A stretch of DNA of 44,485 nt, taken from the NCBI GenBank assembly GCA_003427395.1, contig BFEA01000512.1, forward strand, positions 419,998 to 464,482, read 5' to 3'. Below, piece after piece: positions 19,718 to 29,416 of the stretch (its first letter is position 1; each line of letters begins with the position of its first letter). The DNA is from Chara braunii (Eukaryota; Streptophyta; Charophyceae; Charales; Characeae). The translations under genes were made by a program, and so were the position numbers. Below the pieces are notes generated by a model. The model made no database searches. It saw only the letters and a program-made list of their open reading frames with translations, and was not told the DNA's origin.

Positions 19718-20325
19718 AGAGCTAGCAAAAATCCATAAGTTTGGGTAGTCTGGCTGCTCTGACTTGTGAGGGTTGTTTGCGGTTGACTTTTCGGGAGTCA
19801 GTCAAATCCATAAGTTTGGGTAGTCTGGCGGCCTTGTTTACTTTGGGTTTGTGTCGATTTCTTTTTGCTTTGGCTTTTGAGGGAAATAAATCAGGCTGAG
19901 GGCCAAGACATGTTCCATAAGTTTGGGTGGTCTTGGTCCAATGCCTCGCACATGCTGGAACCAGAAGGTTATAACTTGGCTATACTTTACTATTACTCTA
20001 TCTATGAACAGGCTAGTCAGACAGGGTTCCATAAGTTTGGGTGGTCTGACTATAGCTCATCACCAACTGAAGAGAGTACTAATTAAGAATAAACTTGTGG
20101 TACGAAGGGGCAGACTAAGTCTTGAGCTGAGGATGATCGGCTCAGTTATTTGCTACCTCAAAAGACTAAGTGAAGATAATTATATAAATTTTGGATATTT
20201 AAACAGTTCACGGCGACCAGGGTGGCCTAGCCACATGCCCAAAGAAGATAAAAGTTGTTGTGCCCTGTGTTTGTGTATACTCCATGGCTGAGTTAGACAT
20301 GTTCCATAAGTTTGGGCGGTCTAGC
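19718..20325 (+). repeat. Hairpin array II: five CCATAAGTTTGGG hairpins
   Basis: TCCATAAGTTTGGG(T/C) recurs at about 19732, 19807, 19914, 20029 and 20303, each inside a seven-base stem that differs between copies. The stems are CCAAGAC with GTCTTGG (19903-19936), GTCAGAC with GTCTGAC (20016-20050), and GTTAGAC with GTCTAGC with a U.G pair (20292-20325). The first two copies pair more weakly. A degenerate sixth is at 20212-20235. Constant loop with changing but pairing stems points to a structured RNA or palindrome correction. Confidence 0.8.
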
Positions 20326-20637
20326 TTTATGCCCTATGTAAGCTGGGTATAAAGGGGTAAATCATTGAAAGATTATGAACTATTGTTTGTTAAAATAACT
20401 TTGGGGATGATGAGGGTACTTACCTTTGTGGCTTGGCCTGCATGTGACTGAGTGAGGATGCTACTTAGTCTGAGTTTCAGTTTGATAGGTACTTGCTTTA
20501 ATTATTCGCCATGTGCTAGAGCCAAAGGAGTTAGTTTCAATTCCTGCATTTTCTGGGCTGAGTTTTTTTACTTAGATCAATTTCTGCATTTTCTGGGATC
20601 TTTTATTATTCTTGGTCTTGTATAAATCTTGGTAAGC

Positions 20638-20900
20638 CACTTTTTCTACGGGAAGCGCTGCCGAAATTTCTGCAAATCCGAGGAGTTAGTGAACTTTTGA
20701 CCTTTCAAAGTTCAACCTGTCTAAATTTTATACGGCTTCGTAAAAATATGGGAAGTCTCATTTTCTAAAGGGAGTGTTGCCCATTTTTTTGCTAATTCAG
20801 GGAGTTAGACAAAATTTGACTTTGGAAAGTCAAAGACTATTTGTAGTTTCATATTCAGGCTGATATAAATTCTGAAAAGACACTTTTCCTACGGGAAGTG
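20638..20900 (+). repeat. Three CUAC-loop hairpin repeats
   Basis: Copies at 20638-20660, 20755-20780 and 20881-20900 share TTTTCTA.GGGA.GTGYTGCC. The last reads CACTTTTC-CTAC-GGGAAGTG, eight pairs with two U.G. The first keeps the loop with three U.G pairs. The middle copy is degenerate. Each is followed by an AAATTT block and GGAGTTAG. They continue hairpin array II. Confidence 0.65.
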
Positions 20901-21164
20901 CTGCCAAAATTTTCTTAGTTTGAAGGAGTTAGATTATATTTCGATAGGTAGCGATTCTTGCAATCCACTCTATATAGAGCAGACTCCGTCAGGGTCTACC
21001 TTTCTTTGGGCACTTGCTTAGAGGCAGACATAGGCTTAGTTTGTAGAAGGATCTTGGGTGAGAATGCGTTATGGAGTTATATTCTTCATACACTTATGAT
21101 TTTAGCTTGGGGATTGGCATGTCTTGTGTTACAGGTCTTCTTGATCGACTGACTAAGGATTTGG

Positions 21165-21250
21165 GTTAGATTCAACTTGATCCTGCAGGGATCACCTTCT
21201 GTTATCACTAATAACAGGTTGGTTGCCGATTCGTCGGTTTACGATTCAAC
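21165..21250 (+). mobile_element. LTR-like 3' end shared with 35224-35353
   Basis: Two hairpins stand in tandem: TGATCC with GGATCA (21178-21194) and CTGTTAT-CACTA-ATAACAG (21199-21217). GGTTGGTTG and a terminal GATTCAAC (21243-21250) follow. The 35.3-kb copy has the same order with different stem bases. This links hairpin arrays I and II to one family of short-LTR, non-coding elements. Confidence 0.65.
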
Positions 21251-21290
21251 TTCAATCCACCCCTGCCACTCAACCTAAAGGCTTTAGCCT

Positions 21291-22370
21291 GATTTGAGTT
21301 GTTTTGTTGTGTTTTCACCCGAACTTCATTTGAATGGCCATTTAAAGAAAAATACTGAGTATTTTACTTTGAGGAGTTGCACAAGAGTGAGACATGTATG
21401 GCTAAAGGCAAGGGATGTGAGTGCAGAGAATGATTGAAGTTGACCCCGTGCAGTGCATGGACTTTTGATTGAATGTTTGATGTGATTGCAGGTATGTTTG
21501 ATGATTTGGACTTTGGATTTGACTCTCTGCGCTCACATACATATATATATGGCTAAGAGGAGGCCCATTGTAACTGTGAGAAGTGATCGCCCTATATTAG
21601 TAACCCTCTATATTTATGTGATATATATATGTCTTGAATGTTTTCGTGCAACTTACTGGGACCACGCGTAAGGGTTAACCAGATTATGTTTTTGAGGGGA
21701 ATGGGATTTTTTTCCTTCTGTCCTTTGCTTTTTAAGAGTTTCTATGGTTGGACGTTGTAGTCCGTGGCAGCCGTCAATGTCAAACCCCTTGATTTCTCTG
21801 CAGACCCTAGATGATGGAGCTGGTCTCCAGGGCCATAAGAGACGATTGTCACCACAAGTATGAACCTGTGTACCACCCACTCTCTGCAGGATGCAAAAGA
21901 GGGTGTGGTTCTCAACCGCACTTGGCGGTTGTCCAGCTTCGAGAGATTAACCTTCAAGGCGCATGTCAGCCGACACTTGAGTATCGAATGCAACCCTCGA
22001 GATTAACGAGGATCGCGTGAGTATGGGTACTACATAGTACACCATCATTGTGATCGCTTGCGTACGCTTGCATTGCGAATCGATATGAGTTAGCCCTGCA
22101 TCAGCGCGGTTTTCTGCTAAGTCTCGCACGTGACGCTTATCCGATTTTCGCATCGGAGAGTTATGGGATGGTTACTAAGGGACTAGGAGTGTTGTCGCGT
22201 TGTTTGTTCTATGTCATTTCGTGTATATGTACGTGTGTGTGTGTTTTATTTTTATGTTTTTATTGTGGTGTGCGCATGGTGTGAGGGATGCGTCCTAGTC
22301 GACTGACGACGGGTCGCACTTGAGACTTCAGCCCCCCAAGATGTCGGTTCACGTGCGGGTCCGATAGATG
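21291..22370. other. No gene recognised
   Basis: Mixed sequence with short AT runs near 21540 and 21620. The 21800-22030 stretch holds two small hairpins, one with a GGTT/AACC-type stem near 21908 and CTCG-AGATTAA-CGAG near 21996. No homologous partner or coding frame found. Confidence 0.4.
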
Positions 22371-22374
22371 CTTA

Positions 22375-22690
22375 CTACCACACGTACCCCCTATGCTACA
22401 GGGAACGAGAAAAGTCCTCGGCTGGTCCACCTATGCGATTGCAACTGATCAACTTTCGTACTGTGGACTAGTAGCTCGGCGGGGATACGCCCACCGAAGG
22501 GAGGTGACAGCTCCCGTAAGGTGGCGGTAAGTCGTGCCTCGCGCAGACCCTATCCAGTCGTAGGGGCTCGCGAGAGGTATGGCTGGCGCACTCGGCCGGA
22601 GCGGCTTGCGGAAGCTCCATGTATATTCGCGTGACGTGGCCGGGAGGGTCCCGCGCTGCCCTGTGCGGTGCCGGACCGATGCGCTCGACA
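22375..22690 (+). ncRNA. Structured repeat family S, copy 1
   Basis: Three helices recur in three copies. P1 is CTGGTCCAC (22422-22430) with GTGGACTAG (22463-22471), nine pairs. P2 is 22491-22502 with 22512-22524 around loop GGTGACAGC. P3 is 22536-22577 around CCAGTCGTAG. Downstream lies a conserved GCGTGACGTGG tail whose partial second copy is at 22802-22870. TAGCTCGGCGGGG after P1 resembles a polymerase III A box, but no B box is clear. Likely a SINE or other structured non-coding RNA; no Rfam family recognised. Confidence 0.6.
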
Positions 22691-22801
22691 CCGGCTAGAG
22701 CGACAAAGGGACGTTGCAACCGCGGCCGTCTCAGCGGTTCGTGGAATGTTTTGCATCGTCCCCAAGTTGTCTGTATTTGGTTATATTTTGTTTAAACTCC
22801 T

Positions 22802-22915
22802 GCGTGACATGGTTGGGAGGGCTCCCGCCTCTTCGCAAGAAAAGGAGGGGGCCGATGCACTCAACACCGGGATCAAGACGAAGAAATAAATGAATAAACA
22901 AATAAATAAATAAAT
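22802..22915 (+). repeat. Second 3' tail of family S plus AAAT-rich tail
   Basis: GCGTGACATGGTTGGGAGGG repeats the family S tail at 22629. AAATAAATAAATA follows at about 22884-22917, as expected for a retroposed element tail. A/T-rich sequence continues to 22980. Confidence 0.6.
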
Positions 22916-23004
22916 AACCAAATCTAACTAATAACAAAAAATAATAATAATTAAAATTAAAATTAAAAAAATTAGAGGAATGAATCTAATTCACTAACTA
23001 CTCC

Positions 23005-23225
23005 TTGCTGCCAAGTGTAACGTCCTCGTTTTCAACGGGTCAACTAACTCTAACTATTTTCGAATCGGAGGTCACGGCTTCGAGCCCTGGCTCACGGAGC
23101 CTAGACGAAAGTGTAGTGGAACTCTTTTGTCAAAAGGAGCCAGCCCTCAGGCAGATGGACTCGATCCTTAAGTTTGTCGCTGGTTAATCTATACCGAAAC
23201 CTACTAGCTAGCTCTTTCTTCAGGT
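23005..23225 (+). mobile_element. Two-headed tRNA-derived SINE, copy A
   Basis: It starts GCCAAGTGT and has a B-box-like GGCTTCGAGCCCTGG at 23073-23087 on the plus strand. It ends with TGGACTCGATCC and CTAGCTAGCTC, which on the minus strand are an A-box/B-box pair. The same order occurs in 27128-27362 on the opposite strand. Tail-to-tail promoters suggest a dimeric SINE. CAGGTAAG follows at 23221. Confidence 0.7.
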
Positions 23226-23840
23226 AAGACATGAGCAGTCCAGGTATAACTAGAGATGCAGAGCATTGTCCCACTAGTGGTCCAAGCCCAATTCTAAGTC
23301 TGTGTGGGTGTGCGCACGCTTGCTGGTCAGCATGCTTGTTTGAGTGTTTGTCGGCTTGAGTACGTGCGTGATTCGCAAGGGCACTTAGTCGACTGGAGGA
23401 CCTGAACGACCAGTACTTACGTGTGGCTGTTACACTAAGGGTCACAGTAGGGAAAGTCGGTACCCTGCTGAGTAAGGATAGTTGTGCCGGATACAACAGA
23501 TGGCATTTTTTAGAGTCCCATTGTCGGCGTTTCGACCACTATGGTCGAAAGGTTTTCATCATATCACGCCGAGGTGTGTGCTAACTATCTTGAATTGGAC
23601 TGTCCTCTCATTTCCTGTTCCGTCAGTCGGCCTCCTCTGCTTTAGGCGATTGGAGGGGGTATCCTACTTATTTTTAGCATACATCGCGTAAGTTTGTGTT
23701 GTCATCTGACTGATTCATTTAGCCTATGATTTAGATATACTTGGATATTCATTATTAAATGTCACTCCGCCGCCAGTATGTATTGTTTTATTTTCGTCTA
23801 GCTCGATCATGACGACTGATGCCGTGGTTGTGTCAACTGA
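23226..23840. other. No gene recognised
   Basis: GT-rich words near 23300-23350 and nothing else identified. A plus-strand frame at 23482-23691 has no recognisable motif. Confidence 0.4.
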
Positions 23841-23841
23841 A

Positions 23842-23883
23842 AACTTAAGGGCAAATACCCTTGTAAGGGCATTAGCCCTGACA
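23842..23883 (-). mobile_element. LTR 5' terminus (palindrome type), minus strand
   Basis: On the minus strand it begins TGTCAGGGCTAAT and contains CCCTT-AC-AAGGG, flanked by arms GGGC and GCCC. Four other termini share this layout (14571, 26290, 37445, 42208). The rest of the LTR, to lower coordinates, is unrelated in sequence. Confidence 0.55.
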
Positions 23884-23929
23884 ACGCAGCTCTTCAACAA
23901 CTGCGTGCCGCACTGCAAAGTCATAAACA

Positions 23930-24012
23930 CACTGTGGCGAGTGTGTTATGGCACCAGTTGCTCACGCGCATAGCCAGCAGCTGCCCAGGTTCAAACCCTG
24001 GTGGCAGCGTGC
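23930..24012 (+). repeat. tRNA-like SINE head
   Basis: A T-arm CCAGG-TTCAAAC-CCTGG at 23985-24001 is perfect, and TGGCGAGTGTG upstream resembles an A box. The acceptor and anticodon arms do not close properly, so this is a SINE or tRNA relic and not a functional tRNA gene. Confidence 0.55.
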
Positions 24013-24310
24013 ATCTCGGATTTTAATAATATAAAATCTGGGAGCGGGGCGGGGCGGGGTAGCGGGGCAGTGTGGGCGTTGGGCGCGTGTGCGTGTGGAG
24101 CAGCCTTGGCCTTGGAGCTTGCGCCCACACATCGTGACGCCACTTGTCTTTTCGAGCCATGTGACGCTCGTTGCTGCTGCACTTTTTTTTCTCGGATTTT
24201 TCCATTGTTCTCCGCTGCAAACAGCCAAAAAACAGTGAAAAACACCACTATCGGGTTTTGTTGTTTTCCCTGCTGTGCGGTGTGGCGAGTGGGAGCGGGG
24301 AGCGTTCCCA

Positions 24311-24322
24311 CTCTGATACCAG
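24311..24322 (-). other. Primer-binding site, minus strand
   Basis: The minus strand reads TGGTATCAGAGTGGG, starting at 24321. This matches the standard plant initiator-tRNA-Met primer site over TGGTATCAGAG. The adjoining plus sequence TGTGGCGGA gives, on the minus strand, an LTR end CCGCCACA. It implies a minus-oriented LTR to the right of 24322, about 24323-24650, with its start unproven. Confidence 0.65.
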
Positions 24323-24478
24323 TGTGGCGGACCCACCAGGTGTGGTGCTCCGCCTGGGATAGAGATGGAGATGGAGGAAGAAGGGGGAGCGAGATGGCAC
24401 AGCGCAGCTCCCACGCTAGACTCCAACGCACATACTCCAAAGTGTGCGAATGTAGAATGATCCAGAAAACAAACAACA

Positions 24479-24531
24479 GCTGGGGTATACCCCAGCGGAC
24501 TGACTGGACTGGACTGGACTGGCTGGTACCG
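24479..24531. repeat. 18-bp palindrome and GACTG pentanucleotide repeat
   Basis: GCTGGGGTATACCCCAGC (24479-24496) is a perfect palindrome, followed by four or five GACTG units and a GCTGGTACC end. Confidence 0.85.
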
Positions 24532-24639
24532 ACAGAGGTGTCGGCCTGGACAGGACTACCCCGAATACAACACAGGCATGTGAGAATAGGCCAAGGGGCT
24601 GGTCTCACAGGCCAACCAGAGGTCCGCTACATTGATTGA

Positions 24640-25160
24640 CCCAGTCAGACACAAGCGATACTGCCTTCCTCTCATCCTTCCCCCAGATGCAATCACTTCC
24701 CACAATCTGGTTTCACTCAGACAACAAAACTGAAACTGATATTGCGTATGCCTTCCTTCATTTAAGTTTAGTTTATGTCATGAAAGTCAAAGTCCAAGTC
24801 AAAGTAAGGATGCACGCCGTATACTCAATCAAACATAGGAAGAAGTATGAATATGTGTTATAATTGGGTTTATAAAAGGAGGATGGAACCATTACCTCTC
24901 CATTCCCTGCCTCAAGAACTCCTCCTGAGTTCCGGCAGAGCTCCCACAACCGGTGGGCTGACTCCTCACAGATTCTTGTTGTGGTCCTACGGGTTGCAAT
25001 CCCGCCTGCCGCCTTCCTCTCTAAACAGGATTAGACTTAGAGTAAGAAAGGCAGAAGGAAGGGTTTCAGACACTTAAGATACAGGAGGGGGACAAGTCAA
25101 CTCCCAGGAGAGGGCCTTGCTACCTTGATCCTCCTGACGGCCCCGCAATGATGGTCAGAA
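24640..25160 (+). mobile_element. Dispersed repeat, plus copy (sister at 19150-19655)
   Basis: Homologous in inverse orientation to 19150-19655 over its whole length. The GGGTTGCAATCCCG box at 24989-25002 is conserved. An extra AAGTCAAAGTCCAAGTCAAAG micro-duplication near 24785 is specific to this copy. Open frames differ between the sisters, which argues against coding function. Confidence 0.8.
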
Positions 25161-26289
25161 TGCTCAGCAACTCGGTCAATTGAAGTCAATTACTAGTTGT
25201 TGACTCTCTGGCGGTTCTCGAGATCGCAACCATAACCTCCCTTTCAACAATCGCAGCCACTCCTCTAAGTTTGAGCTTGCGACCCTGTGGCTCCTTGTGG
25301 CTTACCTCCGACTACTTTATGCAGTGTAACAAAGCAGCGCATTGGTTAATGGCTAAGTCTGCACCCTCACGGGCGGCGTTCTCACGCACGCAAACTGGCG
25401 GGATGAGCGGTAAACTGGCAATCAAACTAAACTGCAACTCCCCTCCCCCCCTTACCACCTTTCTTTGTAGGATGAGCAGTGCAATAGTCAATAGATAATC
25501 CTTTCAATCCCGCGGCTAGACTCAGCTATTCCGTCCACAGGTAAGTCTTCAACTCACAGCCTTCCCTCGGTCCTTTGGCTCACCAGCCTGTGGAGCATGT
25601 TTGCCTGCTCTTAAGTAAGTAGCCAGGTTGCTCCCTCCATCGTTGCTTCAGTCGATGGGGAGAGCAACACACCAAGTTGCCATTAATCTCATTCGCCCTC
25701 CTCGTCCGGGCGAGCGGCGTCTCAATTAACAGGTAAGTCACCAACCCCACGACTCGGTTTTTAACCGCTCTGCTCCTCGCTACCTCGATCGTCTCTTTGA
25801 GCAAAATCATAATGAATCTTCCGTTGGAATGCAGGAAGATAAACCCCGAATCGCTATTTAGATCACTCGATTCATATGTGAATCCGGCAAGTCATGGTCA
25901 TCTGGCTGCGCCCAACCCATCGCCCCGCCACTTCCATTCCACCATATGCCGAATGCACTCGGTGCGAACTCGCGCCCGAGTTCATTCCGCCCTGTTTTCC
26001 CCCTCTGTTGTTGTGTCCGAGCCTTAGTCGGCCACACTCTGCCTCAGCGCTCCCAGCCATCTCCGACTTCGTCGCGCATGCACCTTGCGTGCATTCCCGT
26101 CCCGGTTCATCCTCCCTTCCGTTCACCGCTGCGCCCTGCCTCTGCTCCGCTTTTTCCTTGCAGCTATCGCAGCCCGGGGCGGGCATAGAGCCTCACGCCA
26201 GTCCCTCTACTCTCCGCTAGTGCCCCCTGACGCGACCCGATTCTTCCCGACAACCTCGACTATCCTGACGGAACACTGTAGTGGGGCGT
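25161..26289 (+). mobile_element. Repeat region with donor-like CAGGTAAGTC words
   Basis: ACAGGTAAGTC followed by a CAAC-containing word occurs at 25526 and 25736, and a reverse donor-like word at 25295. It parallels 17521-18780 in inverse orientation. The segment 25890-26240 is pyrimidine-rich with overlapping frames of about 100 codons that show no domain. Likely non-coding retroelement interior. Confidence 0.45.
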
Positions 26290-26335
26290 TGTCGGAGCAA
26301 ACACCCTTACAAGGGTATTTGATCAGGATTTTACA
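26290..26335 (+). mobile_element. LTR 5' terminus (palindrome type), plus strand
   Basis: TGTCGGAGCAAACACCC starts at 26290. The hairpin CAAA.ACCCTT-AC-AAGGGT.TTTG is at 26298-26320, with outer pairs CAAA/TTTG unlike those of the other copies. Downstream sequence to 26800 contains further hairpins, for example CTCCGACC with GGTCCGGAG near 26515 and CGACCAG with CTGGTCG near 26655. Confidence 0.55.
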
Positions 26336-27127
26336 TTGGATACAAGATCGACGCCGGTTACCATACTGGGGACGGTCTGGGGTAAAATGTGATAATTTTT
26401 TTGGCTTGGCGCTGTGAAGCAAACTTCTCGACCATTGAGGCCGAGATTTCTAGACAGTCATACGCAGTAATACGACGCATATAACAACAGGTAAGGGTTG
26501 GTAAAAATTAAAGTCTCCGACCATAAGGTCCGGAGGGTTGAAAGGAAAATAATAAGAAAGGTCGCGCGGGATGCGTCGATCACGATCTAAATCAGTCAAA
26601 GATCAGGCGGTAAGGGAGAAACGAATTAGGTATAGTCCAGAGGCGTCGGACCGACCAGTACGGAAAAAATCTGCTGGTCGCGCCGCCGTAAGCTCGAAAG
26701 CGGACTGAAATAAGAATATAAGCCCGGTCGCGCAACCAGGGTAGCCACTAGAAATTTGTCACCACCACGCCAAGCGGCGACGACCGGTGTTGGGGCTCTA
26801 AAAATACCAACTGTTGTCTTCCTTCGTACGGCCTCGAGTACCGTGCACATCTACCTCTACTGGTGTGGTACCGGCATACCGGCTACTTGAGTGTTTCCCT
26901 ACCACAACCCTCAATGTCACAGCTGCAGGTAAGTACCGGTCTTTTAGGCTGTCCACTCAACCAAGTGCCTTTGCGGGACACACACATACTCAAATAGATA
27001 AAACACTCAAAACAGGCATGCGAACAGACAACCGCACACATGCGCAAACTCTGAAATATGCTCGTATCATTGAGATGGGTTGAGACACTACTCTATACAT
27101 ATTAGAGCAGATCCCTTTCTATCAGAA
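26336..27127. other. No gene; hairpin-rich LTR-like DNA
   Basis: It follows the LTR terminus at 26290. CAGGTAAG words lie at 26487 and 26925. No primer site was identified, so the LTR length is unknown. Short frames only. Confidence 0.4.
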
Positions 27128-27362
27128 ATGGGAGCTAGCTCAGTAGGTATGGGTTCGGATTATTATGCCATAGACTTGGGGATCGAGTCCAGCCAACCCT
27201 GAGCCAACTCCTTTTGCTAGGGAGCAACATTGTGGCCGCCCGTTTCACCCCGCACAACGACTGGCGGGATTCGAACCCGTGACCTTGGTATAGGAGTTAG
27301 TAAGGTTAGTTCGTTAGTTGAAACCGAGTGTCGTAGGGCTGCGACACTTGGCGGTCCAAGGT
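27128..27362 (-). mobile_element. Two-headed tRNA-derived SINE, copy B
   Basis: On the plus strand, TAGCTCAGTAGGT at 27133 is an excellent A box and GGGATCGAGTCCA at about 27178-27190 a B box, in tRNA spacing. On the minus strand, GGGTTCGAATCCCGCCA at 27264-27280 is another B box. A ten-pair hairpin CCGAGTGTCG-TAGGGCTG-CGACACTTGG with one G.U pair is at 27325-27352. It matches copy A (23005-23225) over its full length in inverse orientation. Confidence 0.75.
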
Positions 27363-27385
27363 AGTTAGCAGTTAGATATCTCTTA

Positions 27386-27470
27386 GTTTTTTTTTATTTT
27401 TATTTTTTCTTTTCTTTTTAGATTCTTATTTTCTTTTATTTCTTGTTTAATTTTATTTTTTTTTCCTTTC
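27386..27470. repeat. T-rich low-complexity tract
   Basis: Runs of T interrupted by A and C follow the SINE and could include its tail or the tail of another retrocopy. Confidence 0.7.
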
Positions 27471-27699
27471 GACGTCTGCGAATTTCCTTGGTAAGCTTAC
27501 CTTTCTGCATCTGCCCCAATTTTTCGGGCCGATTCATTTCCCCGGACTTTCCGACATCCCGCTCGATATCCGCCCTGTGACGACGACGGGGAGGACTTTC
27601 GCATTTGGAGTACGGCAAGGGAGGAGCATCCGGGCGGAGAAAGCGAGCACAAGCAGAAAACGAGACAACGCAGAGGAAAAAGGATGGCCGCGCGATAGG

Positions 27700-28245
27700 A
27701 GAAAGGCGCGCGATGAGGAGAAAGAAGAAGAGGAAGAAGAGGAAGGAAAAGAGAGGGGGGGAGATGAGGAGGAGCATCCGGAGCAGCAAGGAAGAAGGCA
27801 CCGCGCGGAAGGAGAAAAAGGATCGCGCGAACGGGAGAAAGGTGGCTGCGCAGAAGAAAAAAGCACGCGAGAAGGAGAAGAAGAAGAAGAAGAAGAAGGA
27901 GAGGGAGAAGAGGAAGAAGGAGAGGGAGAAGAGACGAGGGGTGGAGGCGACTTACCTATCGCCCATCCTAGGCCTCGACACCCTCACCTCGTAGAGGGTG
28001 GGTGTGGCTCTGTCGTGGTGTTGTCTGCGTGTCTGCACTTACAAAGGCACGCATCCCGACTTAGTAAGAAGGTAAACGCGAAGAAGGAGGGAGGCGCACG
28101 AGACAAAAGAAGAAGAAGAAGAAGAAGAAGAAGAAGAAGAAGAAGAAGAAGAAGAAAAAGAAGAAAAAGAAGAAAAAGAAGAAAAAGAAGGAGAAGGAGA
28201 GAAGGAGGAAGAGGAAGGAGGAGAAGCGGAGGGAAAAGGAGAGGA
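27700..28245. repeat. Polypurine GAAGAGG tract with (AAG)n at 28106-28160
   Basis: Long purine-only stretches of GAAGAG/GAAGG type culminate in a pure AAG run. They generate a 288-codon plus frame of almost only E, K, R and G, and the matching leucine- or phenylalanine-only minus frame. Neither has a credible protein composition. CACACC and AGGTAAGTC (minus, 27948) interrupt the tract. Confidence 0.85.
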
Positions 28246-28547
28246 TACTCACCCAGCCGCATTTACTGCTTATTATATGCGAGGGTGGGGACATGCGGGA
28301 TGTGTTATGAATCCGCCCGATTTGTTCGAATGCGCCCTTGTGCCATCGAAGCCCGACTTATTGGAGCACAGGCTAATGCCTGTCGGATCCCGTACTACGA
28401 TCTGGGTATGTTGCACGGTGTGACGGGTCGTATCGCGTTGTGATTTCACTGCGATTGGACGAAAGTCGTGACAACTAGCTCCCGCTGCTTTCTCCACCGG
28501 GCAGCTGCGACGACAACAAAGAACAGGTAAGAGTTCAATCCCACGAA

Positions 28548-28564
28548 TCTCATTGATAGGATGA

Positions 28565-28630
<66 letters not shown>

Positions 28631-28672
28631 AAAATCGGACGAATCTACCGTTAAAATAGGGATATCTATACT
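28548..28672 (+). repeat. Microsatellite-linked element L, copy 1
   Basis: The family consensus is TCGATAGGATGAGCAAAATCG followed by AATGAATCTACCGCT and AACGTGG. Here it is interrupted by AT and AAAT runs. Seven copies occur in the window, most touching a GT or GA microsatellite. Confidence 0.6.
28571..28632. repeat. (AT)n then (AAAT)n microsatellites
   Basis: A pure AT run at 28571-28600 followed by AAAT units. They sit inside microsatellite-linked element copy 1, splitting GATAGGATGAG from GGACGAATCTACCG. Confidence 0.9.
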
Positions 28673-28715
28673 ACTACTACTACATACCTATATATAAGCG
28701 TGAGGGGAAACTTTC

Positions 28716-28775
28716 CATCGATTGGATGAGTAAAATCGAATGAATCTACTGCTAAAACATAGACAAGTGCATTAC
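28716..28775 (+). repeat. Microsatellite-linked element L, copy 2
   Basis: ATCGATTGGATGAGTAAAATCG then AATGAATCTACTGCTAAAAC, running within ten bases into the GT/GA microsatellite. Confidence 0.75.
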
Positions 28776-28779
28776 TACT

Positions 28780-28781
<2 letters not shown>

Positions 28782-28875
<94 letters not shown>

Positions 28876-29205
28876 NNNNNNNNNNNNNNNNNNNNNNNNN
28901 NNNNNNNNNNNNNNNNNNNNNNNNNNNNNNNNNNNNNNNNNNNNNNNNNNNNNNNNNNNNNNNNNNNNNNNNNNNNNNNNNNNNNNNNNNNNNNNNNNNN
29001 NNNNNNNNNNNNNNNNNNNNNNNNNNNNNNNNNNNNNNNNNNNNNNNNNNNNNNNNNNNNNNNNNNNNNNNNNNNNNNNNNNNNNNNNNNNNNNNNNNNN
29101 NNNNNNNNNNNNNNNNNNNNNNNNNNNNNNNNNNNNNNNNNNNNNNNNNNNNNNNNNNNNNNNNNNNNNNNNNNNNNNNNNNNNNNNNNNNNNNNNNNNN
29201 NNNNN

Positions 29206-29260
<55 letters not shown>
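28782..29260. repeat. (GT)n(GA)n microsatellite containing an assembly gap
   Basis: GT units (28782-28838) switch to GA (28839-28875), then 330 N (28876-29205), then GA again to 29260. The gap lies entirely within GA repeat and its true length may differ. Frames with strings of X are artefacts. A single N also occurs at 30081. Confidence 0.97.
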
Positions 29261-29262
<2 letters not shown>

Positions 29263-29351
29263 ATAAGTTTCCAACCTTGGCCAACAGCCAAGTCTCTCAC
29301 CAGCGGCTCACCGCGCGCTACTTGGATCGGTAGAACGAGAAAATCAAAAAG

Positions 29352-29416
29352 TGGCAGTGTATATTTCCACGTTTCGACGGAAGATTCATTCCGTTTTTGC
29401 TCATCCTATCGACGGA

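Noticed and set aside
27133-27190. Functional tRNA gene (good A and B boxes)
   Set aside because: No seven-pair acceptor stem or proper anticodon arm; the sequence is one end of a repeated SINE.
27577-28443. 288-codon plus-strand open frame rich in E, K, R and G
   Set aside because: It is a translation of polypurine and AAG repeat DNA; the opposite strand is equally open as L/F-only sequence, and no domain is visible.
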